Source: Treponema_C sp050937815 (GTDB lineage: Bacteria > Spirochaetota > Spirochaetia > Treponematales > Treponemataceae). From it: DNA of 64,000 nucleotides. Below, one piece after another: positions 33,742-42,638 of this stretch (positions within the stretch are counted from its first letter, which is position 1; every line of letters starts with the position of its first letter). The position numbers were made by a program, and so were the translations under genes. The notes beneath the pieces are model-generated. The model saw only the letters and a list, made by a program, of their open reading frames with translations. It was not told the DNA's origin and ran no database searches. The DNA lies in assembly GCF_050937815.1 (NCBI RefSeq), contig NZ_JACDIJ010000006.1, positions 65,617 to 129,616 of the forward strand, in the 5' to 3' direction.

Positions 33742-34155
33742 TTGACACGGATTGATTTTTTAGAGCAGTTGAAGCCGATTTTATTTCCGAAATTTTATTC
33801 GGTTAAAGATATGCAAAATAACGAATTGATTTTTCTCGATTGCGGCGGACAAAAAGTTTCTCCCGGAAAAAGAAAAATAGATAAAACGCAAACGGAAGCC
33901 TTTTATAATCACGTTCACTTTTGGGATCGCGTTAAAGCGGCTGAAAAAGAAAAAATCACCGCATTCGGTACGGACATTGTGCATAATTTGCTTGAAAAAT
34001 TGACCGCCCGCTATAAAAACGGAAAATTCGTCGTATACTTGCAGGTTAATTCCGAAGGAGCGATAATAAGATTCCATCAAATATGGAAAGATGAGCCGCC
34101 GTATTACGACTGTGCCTATTTTTCAGACATTACCGAATTCACAAATGTGAGTTGA
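33742..34155 (+). CDS. protein of unknown function following the toxin-antitoxin pair
   Basis: 137 residues, TTG start with AGAGGA 7 nt upstream, 30 bp after the antitoxin. No signal peptide or membrane helix. I do not recognise the family. The sequence has a hydrophilic middle (VSPGKRKIDKTQTEAF) and an aromatic C-terminal part (IIRFHQIWKDEPPYYDCAYF). It shares the AT-rich composition of the module, so it may be a third component or a hitch-hiking cargo gene. Confidence in the frame is fair; function unknown. Confidence 0.65.
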   Translation: MTRIDFLEQLKPILFPKFYSVKDMQNNELIFLDCGGQKVSPGKRKIDKTQTEAFYNHVHFWDRVKAAEKEKITAFGTDIVHNLLEKLTARYKNGKFVVYLQVNSEGAIIRFHQIWKDEPPYYDCAYFSDITEFTNVS

Positions 34156-34183
34156 AGGGCGGCTGTCATCTTATACGATACGG

Positions 34184-35329
34184 TTACCGTTTTTGCGCCC
34201 TTAGAGACACTTCAATTTCCACCGGATTATGGTCGGCATACATAAAGTTTTCGTTTAAGGTGCGCACCGATTTTACTTCCACATTGGGCGATACGATAAA
34301 ACCGTCTATGATGTAATATTGCCAATTTTTGCGCAGATTTTCATCCGCAAGCGCTTGGGCATATATGCCGTTATTTAAGCGGCATGAAGGCGCTTTATCG
34401 TCGGCGGCAAAACGCCATCCTTCAGGCAAAATCGAAGCATCCATAACGGCCGCCTGCCATACGCCCGCAACTGCAGGATATGCGCTCAAATCAAGACCGG
34501 GAAAGGTTTGATTAAAATCGCCGCCGGCAACGATAAAGTTTCCTTTTGCATATTCGGCGATTAAAAAATCCGTTAACGCTTTCGTTTGGGCGATTTTTCC
34601 TTCTCCTTCGTCGTATGCTTCCAAATGGAGGTTCACCAAAACCAGCTCTTTACCCGAAGCGAGGGGAAACCTGCTTACAAGCAAACATCGCTTTAAGTTT
34701 GCAATTCTAACCGGCCATTTGAAGGGTACCGGTAAAGCATATCGCAGAGCGGATTTGGCTGAAAACTGTGAAAAAGTCGCCAAACCGCTTACCACACGTC
34801 CTATCGGAGGAAAGGGGAAGGGAACAAAAAAACATCTAAAATTGCACGTATATACACCGGGAAGGCGACAGTGCTGCAAAATTACTGCGGCTTGGTCGAT
34901 ATAAAAAGACCGCCTTGAACGCAGATCTATTTCCTGCACCAGCAAAACATCCGCATCGATACGGTTTATCGTGTTTACAATACCGTCCAGATTTTCCTGT
35001 ACCGCCTTTTTTGAAGGAGGACGTACCATAGTTCCTCCGTCCATAAAGAAATCCTGTTTTGCACCGAGTCCGGCATAACCGATATTCCATGTTACTATGC
35101 GGATGTTTTCCGAAGACGCAAGCAATCGTTCGGATCGGTTGTGTTCGAATTCGGTGTCGGAAGCGTAAATGCTGTTTGCAGCTTCCGTATCATCCGGATT
35201 GAATTCGGTAAGGGTAAGGGCTAAAATCATTAAAGCAAATAAAAAACATAAGCCGCCGATTACGGCAGTTATTACAATGCCTATTGATTTCAACGTTTTA
35301 AAAGTTGTACATTGGTTTTGTCTTTTCAT
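34184..35329 (-). CDS. membrane-anchored endonuclease/exonuclease/phosphatase family protein
   Basis: 381 residues. One N-terminal membrane helix (about 14-36), then the EEP fold: IVTWNIGYAG (about 77), LLVQEIDLRSRR (about 127), VNLHLEAYDEGEGK (about 226), VAGGDFNQTFPG (about 262) and the closing YADHNPVEIEV (about 365). The catalytic Glu, His and Asp/Asn positions of this Mg-dependent family are present. Substrate could be nucleic acid, phosphoinositide or sphingomyelin; exported location favours a lipid. The -10 TATAAT ends 6 nt before the ATG with no Shine-Dalgarno. Confidence 0.85.
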   Translation of the reverse strand: MKRQNQCTTFKTLKSIGIVITAVIGGLCFLFALMILALTLTEFNPDDTEAANSIYASDTEFEHNRSERLLASSENIRIVTWNIGYAGLGAKQDFFMDGGTMVRPPSKKAVQENLDGIVNTINRIDADVLLVQEIDLRSRRSFYIDQAAVILQHCRLPGVYTCNFRCFFVPFPFPPIGRVVSGLATFSQFSAKSALRYALPVPFKWPVRIANLKRCLLVSRFPLASGKELVLVNLHLEAYDEGEGKIAQTKALTDFLIAEYAKGNFIVAGGDFNQTFPGLDLSAYPAVAGVWQAAVMDASILPEGWRFAADDKAPSCRLNNGIYAQALADENLRKNWQYYIIDGFIVSPNVEVKSVRTLNENFMYADHNPVEIEVSLRAQKR

Positions 35330-35335
35330 ACTTGT

Positions 35336-35364
35336 ATTATATCACATAAATTAATTTATTGCAT
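35336..35364 (-). promoter_or_regulatory. leaderless promoter of the EEP-family gene
   Basis: ATGCAA, 17 bp, TATAAT, then ACAAGT and ATG at 35329 on the minus strand. Confidence 0.6.
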
Positions 35365-35387
35365 AAAAAAAAGATCCGAATAGGGAT

Positions 35388-35416
35388 TTGACAAGAAAGC
35401 CTTCTTGTGATATTTT
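35388..35416 (+). promoter_or_regulatory. rny promoter
   Basis: TTGACA, 17 bp, TATTTT; start site near 35423, leaving a normal leader with GGAGG before rny. Confidence 0.65.
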
Positions 35417-35450
35417 TTAAAGTGAATTATTCTGGTTTGGAGGCCGTATT

Positions 35451-36983
35451 ATGCCGGTATTATTTTACTACATTGGTCTCCCGCTGACTGGACTTATTCT
35501 TGGATGGACTATTCGCTGGCTGTATGCCAGATTTCAACTATCAGCATCGGAGCAAAGGGCAGAACGTGTAAAACAAGATGCTATTAAAGAAGCTGAAGCT
35601 CAGAAAAAAGAAATTTTATTAGAAGCGAAAGATCAACTCATTCGAGAACGAAATCAGCAGGAACGGGAGAATCGGGAAAGACGCGGAGAATTGCAGCGTC
35701 AAGAACGAAGACTTGCTTTAAAAGAAGAAATGCTGGATAAGCGCTCGCAGAATTTTGATAAACAGGAAGCCGAGTTTGTACAAAGAGAGCAGCTTATATC
35801 TCGCCGCGAAGGCGAACTTGCAAGTGAAGGTGAACGTTACAGAAAGGAACTTGAACGTATTTCGGGCTTAACCGCCGAAGATGCAAAAAAACTTATAATA
35901 AAAGACCTTGAAAACGACGCCCGCCATGATGCGCAAGCACTTTTAAATAAAATCGAGCAGGAAGCCCAGCTTACCGCCGAAAAAAAAGCCCGTGATATAT
36001 TGGTTACCACTATTCAGCGGCTTGCAGCGGAAACAACCGGAGATGTAACGGTTGCAACCGTATCTTTGCCGAGTGATGAAATGAAAGGCCGCATTATCGG
36101 CCGCGAAGGGCGCAATATCCGTACCCTTGAAACACTCACCGGTGTGGATATTATTATAGACGATACTCCGGAAGCGGTTGTTATTTCATGCTTTGATCCG
36201 GTGCGCAAAGAAATTGCAAAGATTTCTTTGGAGCGGCTTATCAGCGACGGACGCATTCATCCTGCCCGCATTGAAGAGATTGTCCAAAAGGTAACACGCG
36301 AAACCCAGCAAAAAATATATGAAGAAGGCGAAAAGGTTTTGTTTGATTTGGGTATTCACAATATGAGTCAAGACGGCGTGCGTGCGCTCGGACGGTTGTA
36401 TTTTAGAACCAGTTACGGACAAAACGTGTTGTATCACTCAAAAGAAGTGGCTATTATTGCGGGTATGATTGCAGCTGAAGTAGGCGCAAACCGTGAATTG
36501 GCAAAACGGGGAGCGCTTTTGCACGATATCGGAAAGGGTGCCGAAACGGATTCCGATCAAAACCACGCTGAAGTGGGTATGGATATGGCACGCAAAATGG
36601 GTGAAGACCCGCGAGTCGTAAATGCAGTCGGTTCTCATCATAACGATGTCGAGCCGGAATGTATCGAAGCGATTATCGTGCAAATTGCCGATGCGGTTTC
36701 CGCCGCCCGCCCGGGAGCACGGCGCGAAACGATGGACAACTATATTAAGCGCCTTGAAAATCTCGAACACCTTGCCGAAGGATTTACGGGGGTTGAAAAA
36801 GCGTATGCGATCCAAGCAGGACGTGAATTGCGTGTGTTGGTAAATAACGAAAAAATTCCCGATGCGGAAGTCAAAGAATTGGCGCGTAAAATCGCCAAAC
36901 AAATAGAAACCGATTTGCAATATCCCGGCCGTATAAAACTTACGATGATCCGAGAAACAAGAATCGTGGAGTATGCGCGCTGA
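35451..36983 (+). CDS. rny: ribonuclease Y
   Basis: 510 residues, the typical length. It is a membrane-bound endoribonuclease that starts mRNA decay. One N-terminal helix (about 3-23), a long charged coiled coil (about 30-190), a KH domain with IIGREGRNIRTLE (about 215), and an HD phosphodiesterase domain with HSKEVAIIAG and LLHDIGKG (about 357-364). Start ATG with GGAGG 8 nt upstream and a consensus promoter. It is followed by a rho-independent hairpin and then arcC. Confidence 0.96.
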   Translation: MPVLFYYIGLPLTGLILGWTIRWLYARFQLSASEQRAERVKQDAIKEAEAQKKEILLEAKDQLIRERNQQERENRERRGELQRQERRLALKEEMLDKRSQNFDKQEAEFVQREQLISRREGELASEGERYRKELERISGLTAEDAKKLIIKDLENDARHDAQALLNKIEQEAQLTAEKKARDILVTTIQRLAAETTGDVTVATVSLPSDEMKGRIIGREGRNIRTLETLTGVDIIIDDTPEAVVISCFDPVRKEIAKISLERLISDGRIHPARIEEIVQKVTRETQQKIYEEGEKVLFDLGIHNMSQDGVRALGRLYFRTSYGQNVLYHSKEVAIIAGMIAAEVGANRELAKRGALLHDIGKGAETDSDQNHAEVGMDMARKMGEDPRVVNAVGSHHNDVEPECIEAIIVQIADAVSAARPGARRETMDNYIKRLENLEHLAEGFTGVEKAYAIQAGRELRVLVNNEKIPDAEVKELARKIAKQIETDLQYPGRIKLTMIRETRIVEYAR

Positions 36984-36993
36984 CAAGCCGCAT

Positions 36994-37029
36994 AAGCCCG
37001 CTGTTCCGAATCGGAGCGGCGGGCTTTTT
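36994..37029 (+). terminator. rho-independent terminator between rny and arcC
   Basis: AAGCCCGC (36994-37001) pairs with GCGGGCTT (37019-37026), with an inner TCCGA/TCGGA stem, ending in TTTTT. Only 14 bp separate its T-tract from the arcC start codon. Confidence 0.8.
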
Positions 37030-37043
37030 CATACGGAGGATTT

Positions 37044-38006
37044 ATGGAACAAAAAAAACTGGTTATTGCGCTGGGCGGTAATGCATTGGGAAATACGCCT
37101 GAAGAACAATTAAACTTGGTGTCGCATACGGCACGGATTATCGGCTCTTTGGCTGCGGAAGGACACCGGGTTATTGTGGCGCACGGAAACGGCCCCCAAG
37201 TCGGTATGATAAATGCCGCATGCGATTTTGCCGCGGCGAGGGGCGCTGGAACTCCTTCCATCCCGTTTCCCGAATGCGGAGCTATGTCGCAAGGTTATAT
37301 AGGTTATCATTTGGCACAGGCTTTGCGGAACGAATTTAAAAAACGCGGCCTTGATAAAGAAGCCGTGTGTTTGGTAACGCAGGTTCTTGTAGATAAAAAC
37401 GATCCGGCTTTTAATAAACCTACAAAACCCGTCGGCAGCTTTATTACAAAAGAACAAGCCGAAAAAATCGCTTCGGAAACGGGATTTGTTTTTGTTGAAG
37501 ATGCGGGCAGGGGATGGCGCAGAGTTGTAGCCTCTCCGCTTCCCCGAAAGATTGTCGAACTTAAAACGGCGGAAAAACTTATTGAATCCGGGGCGGTTGT
37601 AATTATCGTCGGCGGCGGCGGTATACCGGTTGTTGAAAATGAGGACGGCTTTTTGGAAGGCATTCCCGCCGTCATAGATAAGGACCGGTCTTCAGCCCTG
37701 CTTGCCCGTGAAATCGGAGCCGATATGCTCCTTATTTTAACCGCCGTTGAAAAAGTGTATATTCATTTTAACAAACCCGAACAGCGGGCGCTTGATACTT
37801 TAACTCTTGCCGAAGCACGCGGCTATATTGCCGAAGGCCATTTTGCACCCGGTTCCATGCTTCCCAAAATCGAGGCGTGCATAGACTTTTTGGAGCACAG
37901 TGCCGACGGAGCACAAGCGCTTATCAGTTCGCTTGAAAAAGCACAAGAGGCTTTGCACGGTAAAACAGGTACGCGGCTATATATCGAACAAAACATTTCT
38001 TCTTGA
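37044..38006 (+). CDS. arcC: carbamate kinase
   Basis: 320 residues. It transfers phosphate from carbamoyl phosphate to ADP, the ATP-making last step of the arginine deiminase route begun by arcA and argF. Motifs: VIALGGNALG (about 7), VAHGNGPQVG (about 45), AGRGWRRVVASPLP (about 153), VGGGGIPV (about 190) and KIEACIDF near 275. Start ATG with GGAGG 7 nt upstream. It is 5.9 kb from arcA-argF on the other strand and sits right behind a terminator with no room for a promoter, so its expression may depend on read-through from rny. Confidence 0.95.
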   Translation: MEQKKLVIALGGNALGNTPEEQLNLVSHTARIIGSLAAEGHRVIVAHGNGPQVGMINAACDFAAARGAGTPSIPFPECGAMSQGYIGYHLAQALRNEFKKRGLDKEAVCLVTQVLVDKNDPAFNKPTKPVGSFITKEQAEKIASETGFVFVEDAGRGWRRVVASPLPRKIVELKTAEKLIESGAVVIIVGGGGIPVVENEDGFLEGIPAVIDKDRSSALLAREIGADMLLILTAVEKVYIHFNKPEQRALDTLTLAEARGYIAEGHFAPGSMLPKIEACIDFLEHSADGAQALISSLEKAQEALHGKTGTRLYIEQNISS

Positions 38007-38031
38007 ATAAAAGCCTATAATCGGGTATTAT
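38003..38031 (+). promoter_or_regulatory. leaderless promoter of gatC
   Basis: TTGAAT, 17 bp, TATTAT, then 8 nt to the ATG at 38040 with no Shine-Dalgarno. The -35 overlaps the arcC stop codon. Confidence 0.55.
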
Positions 38032-38039
38032 ACGATAAT

Positions 38040-38351
38040 ATGAACAGTAAACCCCCTGCCATTGATGAAAATATGTTGGAAGCTTTGTTATATCTTTCAC
38101 GCTTGGCACCGTCTTCCATCGATTTAAAGACTTTAAAGAATCAAGTTGAACAAATTGTCGGCTATTTTAATTTGTTGTCGGAATTTGACGATACTGAGAA
38201 TCCCTTTGACGCATATCCGTCTTCACAAGCCGATGTATTGCGAGAAGATACGCCCGTTCCTGGCTTGGATATTCCCGACGTAAAAAAAATGACAAATGAG
38301 TTTATGGACGGTTATTTCCGTGTTCCGAAAGTTTTGGGCGAGGGCGCCTAA
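38040..38351 (+). CDS. gatC: Asp/Glu-tRNA amidotransferase subunit C
   Basis: 103 residues. Small clamp subunit that holds GatA and GatB together. Family pattern: helix with LEALLYLSRLAPSSID, the NLLSEFDD motif (about 45), and a C-terminal VKKMTNEFMDGYFRVPKVLG that inserts at the interface. Start fits the family length. First of three gat genes. Confidence 0.9.
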   Translation: MNSKPPAIDENMLEALLYLSRLAPSSIDLKTLKNQVEQIVGYFNLLSEFDDTENPFDAYPSSQADVLREDTPVPGLDIPDVKKMTNEFMDGYFRVPKVLGEGA

Positions 38352-38392
38352 AGTATCGCTTTAATTTTATCCGCCTCAGGGCAGGAGTAAGT

Positions 38393-39892
38393 ATGAAACA
38401 ATATACCGTTTTGTCTGCATTGCAGGCTTTGGAAAATAAAACATATACATGCGAGGAATTGGTTGCAAAATCTATCGATTGTTTCGAACAAGATCTTAAA
38501 ACCGATGCTCCTTTAAACGCTTTTTTGGAAATATATGCCGACGCGCTTGTACAAGCACGCCGCTGCGATGAAGAGCGGGATCGGGCGCTTGCACAGGGGC
38601 CGGATGCTTTAAAAAACTTACTTGCAAAAAAACCGCTTTTGGGTATACCCTTCGGCGTAAAAGATAATATTTCGGTACGGGGTAAAAGTCTTACCTGTGC
38701 AAGTCATATTTTGGAAGGCTATACCGCCCCTTACAATGCAACCGTTATTCAACGGCTGGTTGACGCCGGCGCCGTTCCCTTAGGGCGCTGTAATCAAGAT
38801 GAATTTGCGATGGGGTCTTCGACCGAATATTCGGCATACGGACCGACACGCAATCCCATAAACCGCACCTATGTTGCCGGCGGCTCATCCGGAGGTTCTG
38901 CGGCTGCCGTCGCTTCGGGAATGGTGCCCTTTGCCCTCGGTACGGAAACGGGCGGTTCCGTTCGTCTTCCGGCATCTTATTGCGGCGTGTACGGTCTTAA
39001 ACCGACTTACGGACTTTTAAGCCGCTGGGGCATTACCGCTTTCGGCAGCTCGCTCGATCAAGCGGGCGTTTTCGGTGTAACGCCGGATGATATAGCGCTT
39101 CCGCTACGTATTATGTCGGGAAAAGATTTTTATGACGATACTTCCGAGGATATTCCTGCGGGCTGTGAAATAAATTCGCCTTGCCCGCCTTTAGCGGATA
39201 CGGAATTCGCATCCCTTAAAATTGCAGTTCCGCGTCAATTTGCCGAAGCAAAGGGCCTTGATGAAGAAGTTGCCGGCATATTCGAAAAAGTGCAAACATG
39301 GTTTAAAGAACGCGGTTCTTCCATAGAACTTGTCGATATTCCCGTTTTGGATGCTTCGATTGCTTCTTATTACGTTATTGCGCTTAGCGAAGCCGCGAGT
39401 AATTTAAGCCGTTTTGACGGAATTCGCTACGGCAACCGTAAAGATCGCGGCGAAGGTTATGATGACTTGTTTATTCAAACCCGCAGCGAAGGCTTCGGAG
39501 CGGAGGTAAAACGCCGTATTATTATCGGAAATTATGTATTATCGGATCAATTTTCCGGTACCTATTATAAGCGGGCTATGGGAGTGCGCGCACGCATACA
39601 GCGTGAAATCGCCGCCCTCTATAAAACCTACAGTTGTATTTTGTGTCCCACATGTCCGACGCCTGCATTTAAGTTAGGTCAAAAAACCGAAGATCCTATG
39701 GCTATGTATTTATCCGATATGTTTACCGTTTTTGTCAATTTAAGCCGAACCGCTTCCTTAAATGTTCCGGCCGGAACGACAAGTGCGGGGCTTCCCGTCG
39801 GCGTGCAATTTGCAGGCCCCATGTTCAGCGAAAACCGCCTGCTTTCTATGGCAAAAGCGTGGCATACCGGCCGCAATGGAGAAAAAAAATGA
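38393..39892 (+). CDS. gatA: Asp/Glu-tRNA amidotransferase subunit A
   Basis: 499 residues. Amidase-signature subunit that frees ammonia from glutamine for making Gln-tRNA (and Asn-tRNA). Catalytic Lys in FGVKDNI (about 86), Ser-Ser-Lys triad region GGSSGGSAAAVASG (about 162), with GTETGGSVRLPASYCG (about 182) containing the catalytic Ser. Start ATG with GGAG 8 nt upstream; stop overlaps gatB start (ATGA). The presence of GatCAB indicates no direct glutaminyl-tRNA synthetase is needed. Confidence 0.97.
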   Translation: MKQYTVLSALQALENKTYTCEELVAKSIDCFEQDLKTDAPLNAFLEIYADALVQARRCDEERDRALAQGPDALKNLLAKKPLLGIPFGVKDNISVRGKSLTCASHILEGYTAPYNATVIQRLVDAGAVPLGRCNQDEFAMGSSTEYSAYGPTRNPINRTYVAGGSSGGSAAAVASGMVPFALGTETGGSVRLPASYCGVYGLKPTYGLLSRWGITAFGSSLDQAGVFGVTPDDIALPLRIMSGKDFYDDTSEDIPAGCEINSPCPPLADTEFASLKIAVPRQFAEAKGLDEEVAGIFEKVQTWFKERGSSIELVDIPVLDASIASYYVIALSEAASNLSRFDGIRYGNRKDRGEGYDDLFIQTRSEGFGAEVKRRIIIGNYVLSDQFSGTYYKRAMGVRARIQREIAALYKTYSCILCPTCPTPAFKLGQKTEDPMAMYLSDMFTVFVNLSRTASLNVPAGTTSAGLPVGVQFAGPMFSENRLLSMAKAWHTGRNGEKK

Positions 39893-41421
39893 GTATAGAC
39901 TATCGTGTCGTTATCGGCTGCGAAATACACTGCCAGCTTACTACAAAAACCAAAGCTTTTTGCGCGTGCGAAAACCGCTACGGCGGCATGCCCGACACGC
40001 GGGTGTGTCCTGTATGTTTGGGACTTCCCGGCGGGATGCCGCGAGTTAATAAGGGATATGTGGAAATGGGCATTATTGCAGGTACCGCTCTTAACTGTTC
40101 GATTGCACGCTTTACCAAATTCGACCGCAAACATTATTTTTATCCGGATTTGGTAAAAGGATACCAGATAACGCAAAACGATATCCCCTTATGCAGTGCG
40201 GGTTTTGTTGATATTCCCTACCGCCATTTAAGCGAAGATTTGCAGCCCGGAGGAAAAAGTCACTACGGTAAAAATGCGGCAGGAGAGGCGAGCGATATAG
40301 ACGGCTTGTATAAGAGAGTGCGTATAGAGCGCATTCATTTGGAAGAAGATGTCGGAAAAAGCCTTCATTTGGAAGGTTCTCACAGTTACATAGATTATAA
40401 CCGTTCGGGCACCCCGCTTATTGAAATCGTTACAAAGCCGGATATGAATTCTCCGGAAGAAGCGGCTTTGCTTATGCAAACCCTTCAGGAAATATTGCGC
40501 TATGTAAATGTAACGAAGGGAAATTTGGAAGACGGAAATATGAGATGCGATGCGAATATTAACCTTATCATATGGGAAGACGGAAAAGAACATCGTACCC
40601 CGATCTCCGAAATCAAAAACTTAAACTCGTTCCGCGCAATAAAAGATGCGTGTGCATATGAAATAAAACGTCAGCTTAAAGAATTCGAAACGACAAAAAA
40701 AGAATTCGAAGTCGGATATAAAAATACGATGGGCTGGGATGAAACAAAAGGTGAAACGGTCATTCAGCGCACAAAAAATTCCTTTATCGATTATCGTTTT
40801 GTTCCCGAACCCGATATAAAGCCCTTTAATGTTTCCGAAACGTTTATTTCCGCAGCGGCCGAAAAAGTCGGCGAATTGCCCGAACAAAAACGTATGCGCT
40901 TTAAAAAAGAATACGCCCTTTCTTCTTTCGATGCGGAAACACTCACTTCAAGCCGTGCTCTTGCTTTGTGGTTTGAACAGGCTGCAAAATTATCCAAAGA
41001 TGTAAAAAAAACCGCCAATTGGATTTTAGCCGAAGTTTTAGCCGTTTTAAATCAAAAAGAGATAAGCATAGAACAATTCAACCTTACTCCGGCGCATATT
41101 GCCGAATTGGTAAATGCGGTTACGGATAAAAAAATAACCGGAAAGCAGGCAAAGGACGTATTTGCACAGATGCTCGAAACCGGGCACATGCCCGAACAGA
41201 TAATAAAAGAAGAGGGTATGGAAGTTGTTTCCGATACTGCGGAAATTGCCGCTTTTGTATCGGAGGTTATAAGAGAAAACCCGCAAGCTTTGGCCGAGTA
41301 TAAGGGCGGTAAAACGAATGTTTTCGGTTGGCTTATGGGGCAAATTATAAAAAAATCCGGCGGAAAGGCAACGCCGGCCGCCGCGGCTTCACTTTTAAAA
41401 GCCGAATTGGAAAAACTTTGA
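39889..41421 (+). CDS. gatB: Asp/Glu-tRNA amidotransferase subunit B
   Basis: 510 residues from ATG 39889, which overlaps the gatA stop by 4 bp (an upstream ATG in frame lies inside gatA and is unlikely). It binds the misacylated tRNA and activates it. Motifs: VVIGCEIHCQL (about 6), zinc-site-like CACENRYGG and CPVCLGLPG, KHYFYPDLVKGYQITQ (about 83), LEEDVGKSLH, DYNRSGTPLIEIVT (about 174). The tail (about 430-510) is the tRNA-binding YqeY-like domain. Its stop overlaps the next gene start (TGATG). Confidence 0.97.
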   Translation: MSIDYRVVIGCEIHCQLTTKTKAFCACENRYGGMPDTRVCPVCLGLPGGMPRVNKGYVEMGIIAGTALNCSIARFTKFDRKHYFYPDLVKGYQITQNDIPLCSAGFVDIPYRHLSEDLQPGGKSHYGKNAAGEASDIDGLYKRVRIERIHLEEDVGKSLHLEGSHSYIDYNRSGTPLIEIVTKPDMNSPEEAALLMQTLQEILRYVNVTKGNLEDGNMRCDANINLIIWEDGKEHRTPISEIKNLNSFRAIKDACAYEIKRQLKEFETTKKEFEVGYKNTMGWDETKGETVIQRTKNSFIDYRFVPEPDIKPFNVSETFISAAAEKVGELPEQKRMRFKKEYALSSFDAETLTSSRALALWFEQAAKLSKDVKKTANWILAEVLAVLNQKEISIEQFNLTPAHIAELVNAVTDKKITGKQAKDVFAQMLETGHMPEQIIKEEGMEVVSDTAEIAAFVSEVIRENPQALAEYKGGKTNVFGWLMGQIIKKSGGKATPAAAASLLKAELEKL

Positions 41422-42281
41422 TGCAGTATGATGTGCCGCTGTGGTACAAAACCGAATTTGTAAAACGATACGGTGCCGTTTCTCGGGCACGCGGTTGCTA
41501 TTTATATACGCAAAAGGGCGTACGCATTACCGATATGTATCGGGATTCGGGCCGTGCCGTTTTAGGATGGGGCTGTTCCGGCTCCAAAGCTTTTAAGATT
41601 TTTAAAAACACCCTTGAGCGCGGTCAAACCGGTTCTTTCCCTTGTGAATATGAACGGCGTTTTGAAAAAGCCGTTCTTGCTTTGCTCGGCTCTTATGATC
41701 ATGCCCGCTGGTTTTTAAGTGCCGAATCGCTTTTAACTTCCGTATATCAAAGTGCATGGGGCGAAGAATACGCCGAAAAAAAGAGTATGTACGGCATTAA
41801 ATTATGGCGTCCCTGGTTTCCCGAACACGCGGAAATTCCTTCGGACGGTTTGTTTGTGCAGCCGGACACAAAAACCTGCAATTTTATACCGGGGGTTTGC
41901 GCATTATATCCGCCCTTTGCATTGAGCACTTCCGGATATATAGCCGTGTTTGAAAAAAAAGAAGGCGCCGAACCGCCCCGTTCCGACACATGTTCGCCGG
42001 CTTTGTTAAATGCGCTTGCCAGGGCGGTATACGATTTATCGGCCGAAATTCCCCGCCGCAGCGAAAAAGATTTTTCCGCTTTCGATTTTGTTCTCGGACA
42101 GTATTTTATACGCAGCGGTGCCTATTTTATGCCGAAAATAAAATCGGAGCAATACAAAGATTTTGTGCTGCACTGCCTTGACTGTGCGCTTTTACTTGCG
42201 CCGGTTTGCACGGTTCCGTCTGTTGTGCCCTTCGGTGCATCGCAGGGAGATTTTTCACAATTAAAACGGAAGCCGTTTTAG
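41421..42281 (+). CDS. protein of unknown function, faint class III aminotransferase resemblance
   Basis: 286 residues from ATG 41421, overlapping the gatB stop by 1 bp (TGATG coupling). No signal peptide. The N-terminus (AVSRARGCYLYTQKGVRITDMY, then GRAVLGWG) resembles the small-domain start of class III PLP aminotransferases, but the large domain with the PLP lysine is missing, so it would be an inactive relative or a different fold. C-terminal half has CALLLAPVCTVPSVVPFG. Co-translation with GatB is the only functional hint. Not recognised with confidence. Confidence 0.7.
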   Translation: MQYDVPLWYKTEFVKRYGAVSRARGCYLYTQKGVRITDMYRDSGRAVLGWGCSGSKAFKIFKNTLERGQTGSFPCEYERRFEKAVLALLGSYDHARWFLSAESLLTSVYQSAWGEEYAEKKSMYGIKLWRPWFPEHAEIPSDGLFVQPDTKTCNFIPGVCALYPPFALSTSGYIAVFEKKEGAEPPRSDTCSPALLNALARAVYDLSAEIPRRSEKDFSAFDFVLGQYFIRSGAYFMPKIKSEQYKDFVLHCLDCALLLAPVCTVPSVVPFGASQGDFSQLKRKPF

Positions 42282-42313
42282 CACAAAGGAAGCAAAAAAT
42301 ACGGGAGGCGTTT

Positions 42314-42616
42314 ATGCAAGCCGATATGGTGCTGTATATTATTAAATTGGTTTTAGGCGGTATAGCGGCTTTTTTAGCCATTATGCTGTGGTCTAAAACA
42401 CGGGATGCGGCGTGGATAGCATTGGTTGCCGGAACCCTCATTGCCTACGCGGGTATCGTGTATGACGTTTTGTCGGTGTTCGGTATCAATGCATTTCATA
42501 ACAATGCCGGTATTGAAATCGGCGGAGTACCGCTTGCTTCCGTAATTTTTTCGTTTTTTCCGCAGCTGTTTTACATAGCCGCTTTTCTTATTGCCTTAAT
42601 ACGCAAGCGGTTTTAA
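42314..42616 (+). CDS. small integral membrane protein
   Basis: 100 residues from ATG 42314 (GGGAGG 5 nt upstream; the upstream ATG in the longer frame lacks one). Three or so hydrophobic helices (about 5-27, 32-55, 78-98) with a short polar loop (NAFHNNAGIEIGG) between the last two. No recognisable family. It follows the previous gene by 32 bp and precedes the convergent opp operon. Confidence 0.75.
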   Translation: MQADMVLYIIKLVLGGIAAFLAIMLWSKTRDAAWIALVAGTLIAYAGIVYDVLSVFGINAFHNNAGIEIGGVPLASVIFSFFPQLFYIAAFLIALIRKRF

Positions 42617-42638
42617 AAGGACACCGCATACCGATATC

